Assembly (NCBI GenBank): GCA_050115015.1
Contig: JASFRI010000171.1
Location: 1 to 8,848, forward strand
Source of the DNA: JASFRI01 sp050115015
GTDB taxonomy: Bacteria > Acidobacteriota > Polarisedimenticolia > CBDVAL01
DNA: 8,848 bases
Direction of reading: 5' to 3'
A program made the position numbers and the translations under genes. Numbering within the stretch: position 1 is the stretch's first letter; each line of letters starts with the position of its first letter. The notes under the pieces are model-generated. The model was given only the letters and a program-made list of their open reading frames with translations. It was not told the origin of the DNA and made no database searches. Shown piece after piece: positions 6,331 to 8,848 of the stretch.

Positions 6331-6360
6331 TTGCGGGGATTCCGGCCGCGCTGCTAACCT
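6331..6360 (+). promoter_or_regulatory. Candidate sigma-70 promoter for the sulfatase-like/GT-C pair
   Basis: TTGCGG (6331-6336), an 18-base spacer and TAACCT (6355-6360) fit a weak GC-rich-genome promoter (TTGnnn and TAnnnT). Transcription would start about 6367, giving a leader of about 30 bases to ATG 6397. A start at GTG 6370 would be almost leaderless, which supports the downstream ATG. Confidence 0.4.
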
Positions 6361-6396
6361 CCGTTTCTTGTGGCCATCGATGAGGGTTCCCGGGAG

Positions 6397-7749
6397 ATGA
6401 GGAGGGATGCGCGGCGCAGGCGGCCGGCTCGTGGGTTTCGTTTCTGCCTCCTCCTCGCGCTGGCCGCCCTGGTCGGCTGCGGCCGGCCGGCCACGCCCGT
6501 ACGTCGGGTCCTCCTGGTGGTCGTGGACACGTTGCGCGCCGATCACCTCGGCGCGTACGGATGGTCCCGTGACACCTCCCCGAACCTGGACCGCCTCGCG
6601 GCCGAGGGGGAGCTGTACCGACACGCCTTCGCCCAGGCCCCCTGGACCCTCCCGGCGGTGGCCAGCATCCTGACCGGGCAGCTGCCTCAGGTCCACGGCG
6701 GTGGTCGCGGTGTCCGGGGATTCCTGTACCCCGTCCGGCCCGGGATCCCGATCCTCGCGGAGGAGCTCCAGTCGGCGGGGTTCCGGACCGGGGCGGTGGT
6801 GAACGTGGAGTTCCTGCGGCCCGAGTCCGGGCTGTCCCGTGGGTTCGACCATTATGACGCGGAGTACAGCAGCATCAACCAGGGCGGGCGGAACGCCGCC
6901 GAGACCACCGACGCCGCGCTGCACTGGCTGGACGAGGTCGGAACGGATCCGTTCTTCCTCCTGGTGCACTACTTCGATCCGCACCTGACCTATGATCCCC
7001 CCGTCCCCTTCGACACGATGTTCGACGATGGAGAGGGCCCGTCCATTCCCCCGGGGTTCGGGAGCGAGGAGCAGGTTCACGCGCTCCGGGACGGACGGCT
7101 CGTCCTGGACGAGTCCCAGCGCCGCAGCCTGGTCGCGAGGTATGACGGCGAGATCCGCTACACCGACGAGGAGTTCGGCCGCCTCCGCCGGGAAATGGAG
7201 CGTCGGGACCTCTGGGAGGACACCCTCGTGATCGTCGTGGGCGATCATGGAGAGGAGTTCTGGGAGCACGGGGGGTTCGAGCACGGTCATTCCCACCACC
7301 ACGAGGTGCTCCATGTCCCGCTGATCCTCCGGAGGCCGTCCGGCTCCCCCTCCATCCGCGAGGAGCGCGTCCGGCAGCTGGACATCTTCCCGACGGTTCT
7401 GGACGCGGCGGCCCTGGAGATCCCGGACGACACGCCGGGCCTCGTGCTGGGGGACGGAGCGTCTTCCCGGTCGATCGCGGCGGGAAGCCTGTGGGCAGGG
7501 TACCTGCTGTCCATCCGCGACGACGACGGCACGCTCATCCTCGACGAGGAGGCGGACCGCCGCTGGTTCTACGGGCCGGACGACCCGCTGGAACTGGGGC
7601 CGCAACCGCCTCCCGCGGGCGCGGCCGACACGGTGGCCCGGCTCGACGGGGTCCTGCGCTCGCTTCCTCCGCCCTCCCGCGACCCGGCCTGGGAGCTCAC
7701 GGAGGAGGAGCGTGAACGGCTTCGTTCCCTCGGGTACGTGGTCGACTGA
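6397..7749 (+). CDS. Sulfatase-fold lipoprotein (alkaline phosphatase superfamily) with Thr at the nucleophile position
   Basis: A 450-residue protein of the sulfatase/alkaline phosphatase superfamily, predicted to be a periplasm-facing lipoprotein: Arg-rich N-terminus, hydrophobic stretch and lipobox LVGC with Cys 28. Core motifs in order are VVVDTLRADHLG (D44), APWTLPA with T84 at the nucleophile site, SILTG, HYFDPH (191-196), GDHGEEF (D283, H284), EHGHSHHHE and VPLIL, then LDIFPTVLD and the C-terminal LRSLGYV usual in this group. Formylglycine sulfatases need Cys or Ser in C/S-x-P-x-R. Here T84 occupies that place and the Arg is missing, so it is probably not a classical sulfatase; Thr-nucleophile relatives such as EptA and LtaS are phosphotransferases. 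ATG 6397 is chosen over GTG 6370 because of the promoter position and signal length; its ribosome site (GAGGG, 10 bases away) is modest. Its stop overlaps the next start. The substrate is unknown. Confidence 0.9.
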   Translation: MRRDARRRRPARGFRFCLLLALAALVGCGRPATPVRRVLLVVVDTLRADHLGAYGWSRDTSPNLDRLAAEGELYRHAFAQAPWTLPAVASILTGQLPQVHGGGRGVRGFLYPVRPGIPILAEELQSAGFRTGAVVNVEFLRPESGLSRGFDHYDAEYSSINQGGRNAAETTDAALHWLDEVGTDPFFLLVHYFDPHLTYDPPVPFDTMFDDGEGPSIPPGFGSEEQVHALRDGRLVLDESQRRSLVARYDGEIRYTDEEFGRLRREMERRDLWEDTLVIVVGDHGEEFWEHGGFEHGHSHHHEVLHVPLILRRPSGSPSIREERVRQLDIFPTVLDAAALEIPDDTPGLVLGDGASSRSIAAGSLWAGYLLSIRDDDGTLILDEEADRRWFYGPDDPLELGPQPPPAGAADTVARLDGVLRSLPPPSRDPAWELTEEERERLRSLGYVVD

Positions 7750-8848
7750 TGAGCCGCGGCGGGACCCGGCGCGGCGAGGGGGCGGCGCGCCGGGATGAGC
7801 GCCCGGGGGGCCGGGTCCCCCCGCCCTGGACGTGGTGGCTGCCGACCGCGGCGGTCCTGGCCATCGCCTGGTTCGCCTTCCATTCCTGGAAGCAACCGAA
7901 CTTCATACTGATCCCCATCGAGAAGCACCTTCCCCTGGCGCCGCTGTACGCCTTCTTCATGCCGGGCGCGAACGCGCTGGCGATCCTTGCCGTCCTGGTC
8001 CTCGGGGCCGCCATCCTGACCTGGCGGCGGGTGTCCCGCATCGACACCCGGCTGTTCCTGCTCTTCGTCCTCGGGTTCGCGTTCACGTTTCGGCTTGCGG
8101 TCCACGCCGGCCGGGAGGGCGCGCTCCCCGGCGTGGAACTGGGCATTCCCCACGGCGAGGAGGTGATCTACGACGTGCCGCGGATCGAATCGACCGCGGC
8201 CTTCCTGAGGGACTACACGTCCCTGCAGCCGGAACTGAGCCTTCACGGCCGCACGAAGCCGCCGGGTTTCGCCTTGCTCCTCTACGGCCTGGTCCGGCTG
8301 GTCGGTTCCGGCTGGACCACCCTCGGAGTCACGCTCACCTTCCTCGGGAGCCTTCTCGTCGTGCCGGCGTACTTCCTGCGGGCCCCCGCGGAGGACGACT
8401 CCCGGGGCCGCGATGCGGCCCTCCTGGTCGCGGTGGGTCCCGCCGCGGTGCTCTACGGCGCCGTGACGCTGGATGGCGTGTTCGCCGTCGTCGCGGGCAT
8501 CGTCATGGCGCTGACGCTGCGTGAGGCGGCGCGCCCGCACCCGTTGCACGCCGGCTTGTTGGGAGTCGCTCTCTTCACGGCGATGATGCTGAGCTACTCG
8601 GCATTCCTCCTGCTCGTCTTCGTGTTCCTGTTCCTGGGATGGCGACGGTGGCGTCAACCAGTGCTCCTGGTGACCCATGTCTCCCTGGTTCTGGGCACGC
8701 TCCTGCTTCCCTTCGTGCTCCTGTACGGGATCACCGGCTTCGACGGCTGGGAGTGCTTCCAGGTGGCCCGCTCCCTCAATACCCGGTCGATGAGCTTCGT
8801 GACGGGACGGGAGCTGGGCGGCCTCGAGGTCTGGCTCTACACCTCCGT
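7749..8848 (+). CDS. Multi-spanning membrane protein, probable GT-C type glycosyltransferase (3' end outside the window)
   Basis: The frame opens at ATG 7749, sharing its A with the TGA of the sulfatase-like gene, and stays open for 366 codons to the window edge. There is no Shine-Dalgarno of note, so translational coupling to the upstream gene is likely. After an Arg/Gly-rich cytoplasmic tail of about 26 residues come hydrophobic segments near residues 29-47, 64-92, 100-118, 173-190, 192-210, 222-258, 268-298 and 308-330. A polar loop at about 119-170 contains acidic residues and ends HGRTKPPG (166-173), similar to the H..(H/K)PPG loop of GT-C lipid-dependent glycosyltransferases. This fits an enzyme using polyprenyl-phosphate sugars on the outer face of the inner membrane. 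The family is inferred from topology and that motif; a polymerase or other polytopic protein is possible. Codon use is strongly GC3, as in its neighbours. Confidence 0.8.
   Translation, partial: MSRGGTRRGEGAARRDERPGGRVPPPWTWWLPTAAVLAIAWFAFHSWKQPNFILIPIEKHLPLAPLYAFFMPGANALAILAVLVLGAAILTWRRVSRIDTRLFLLFVLGFAFTFRLAVHAGREGALPGVELGIPHGEEVIYDVPRIESTAAFLRDYTSLQPELSLHGRTKPPGFALLLYGLVRLVGSGWTTLGVTLTFLGSLLVVPAYFLRAPAEDDSRGRDAALLVAVGPAAVLYGAVTLDGVFAVVAGIVMALTLREAARPHPLHAGLLGVALFTAMMLSYSAFLLLVFVFLFLGWRRWRQPVLLVTHVSLVLGTLLLPFVLLYGITGFDGWECFQVARSLNTRSMSFVTGRELGGLEVWLYTS

Noticed and set aside
6370..6396. GTG 6370 as start of the sulfatase-like gene
   Set aside because: No Shine-Dalgarno, only about 3 bases from the inferred transcription start, and it would give a needlessly long N-terminus before the lipobox.
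5455..7605. A 716-codon minus-strand frame opposite the DUF2490-like and sulfatase-like genes
   Set aside because: No motifs; antisense shadow of two genes with clear export signals and catalytic motifs.
7569..8678. A 369-codon minus-strand frame
   Set aside because: Gln/Glu/Arg-rich shadow opposite the GT-C-like membrane protein, whose hydrophobic segments and coupled start are convincing.
1..8848. CRISPR arrays, insertion sequences, attachment sites, rRNA
   Set aside because: No regularly spaced identical repeats, transposase motifs, terminal inverted repeats or rRNA-like stretches were seen; the only repeats are within the SBBP protein.

Overview
This is a very GC-rich bacterial window (roughly 70% GC by eye, with near-saturated G/C at third codon positions in the convincing genes). 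The gene content suggests a Gram-negative, soil- or sediment-type lineage such as Acidobacteriota (Thermoanaerobaculia-like), Myxococcota or Candidatus Eisenbacteria. The clues are an SBBP beta-propeller protein with a Cys-rich tail, a DUF2490-like outer-membrane protein and a lipoprotein of the sulfatase fold. The phylum is an inference; there is no rRNA or marker gene to fix it.

Layout. (1) The 3' end of an unrecognised small gene (2-148, +) is followed by a perfect 10-bp hairpin (165-190). (2) About 900 bases (191-1108) hold no convincing gene. They contain one small ORF with a strong Shine-Dalgarno (546-713) and two hairpins close to the next gene. (3) A large secreted protein (1109-3895, +) has a signal peptide, a DUF7948-like N-terminal domain, seven SBBP-type propeller units, an Fn3-like YDLV/GDL module and two tandem Cys-rich repeats. 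(4) Facing it, an M20 metallopeptidase/deacylase of the ArgE/DapE type lies on the minus strand (4004-5311) with all expected metal ligands. (5) A divergent intergenic region (5312-5607) carries one candidate -10 box on each strand. (6) On the plus strand follow a small DUF2490-like outer-membrane barrel (5608-6273), a lipoprotein of the alkaline phosphatase/sulfatase superfamily with Thr where formylglycine sulfatases have Cys/Ser (6397-7749), and a multi-spanning membrane protein of GT-C glycosyltransferase type. The last overlaps the sulfatase-like gene by one base (TGATG) and runs off the window (7749-8848).

How they fit together. Four of the five main products are predicted to act at or outside the inner membrane. 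The tightest functional link is the translationally coupled pair of Thr-type sulfatase-like lipoprotein and GT-C-like membrane protein, which suggests synthesis or modification of an envelope or exported glycoconjugate. The M20 enzyme is cytoplasmic and reads in the opposite direction, so it is probably unrelated. No CRISPR array, insertion sequence, tRNA or rRNA was found. I see no clear-cut new defence or mobile system; the most worthwhile leads are the coupled pair and the modular secreted protein.
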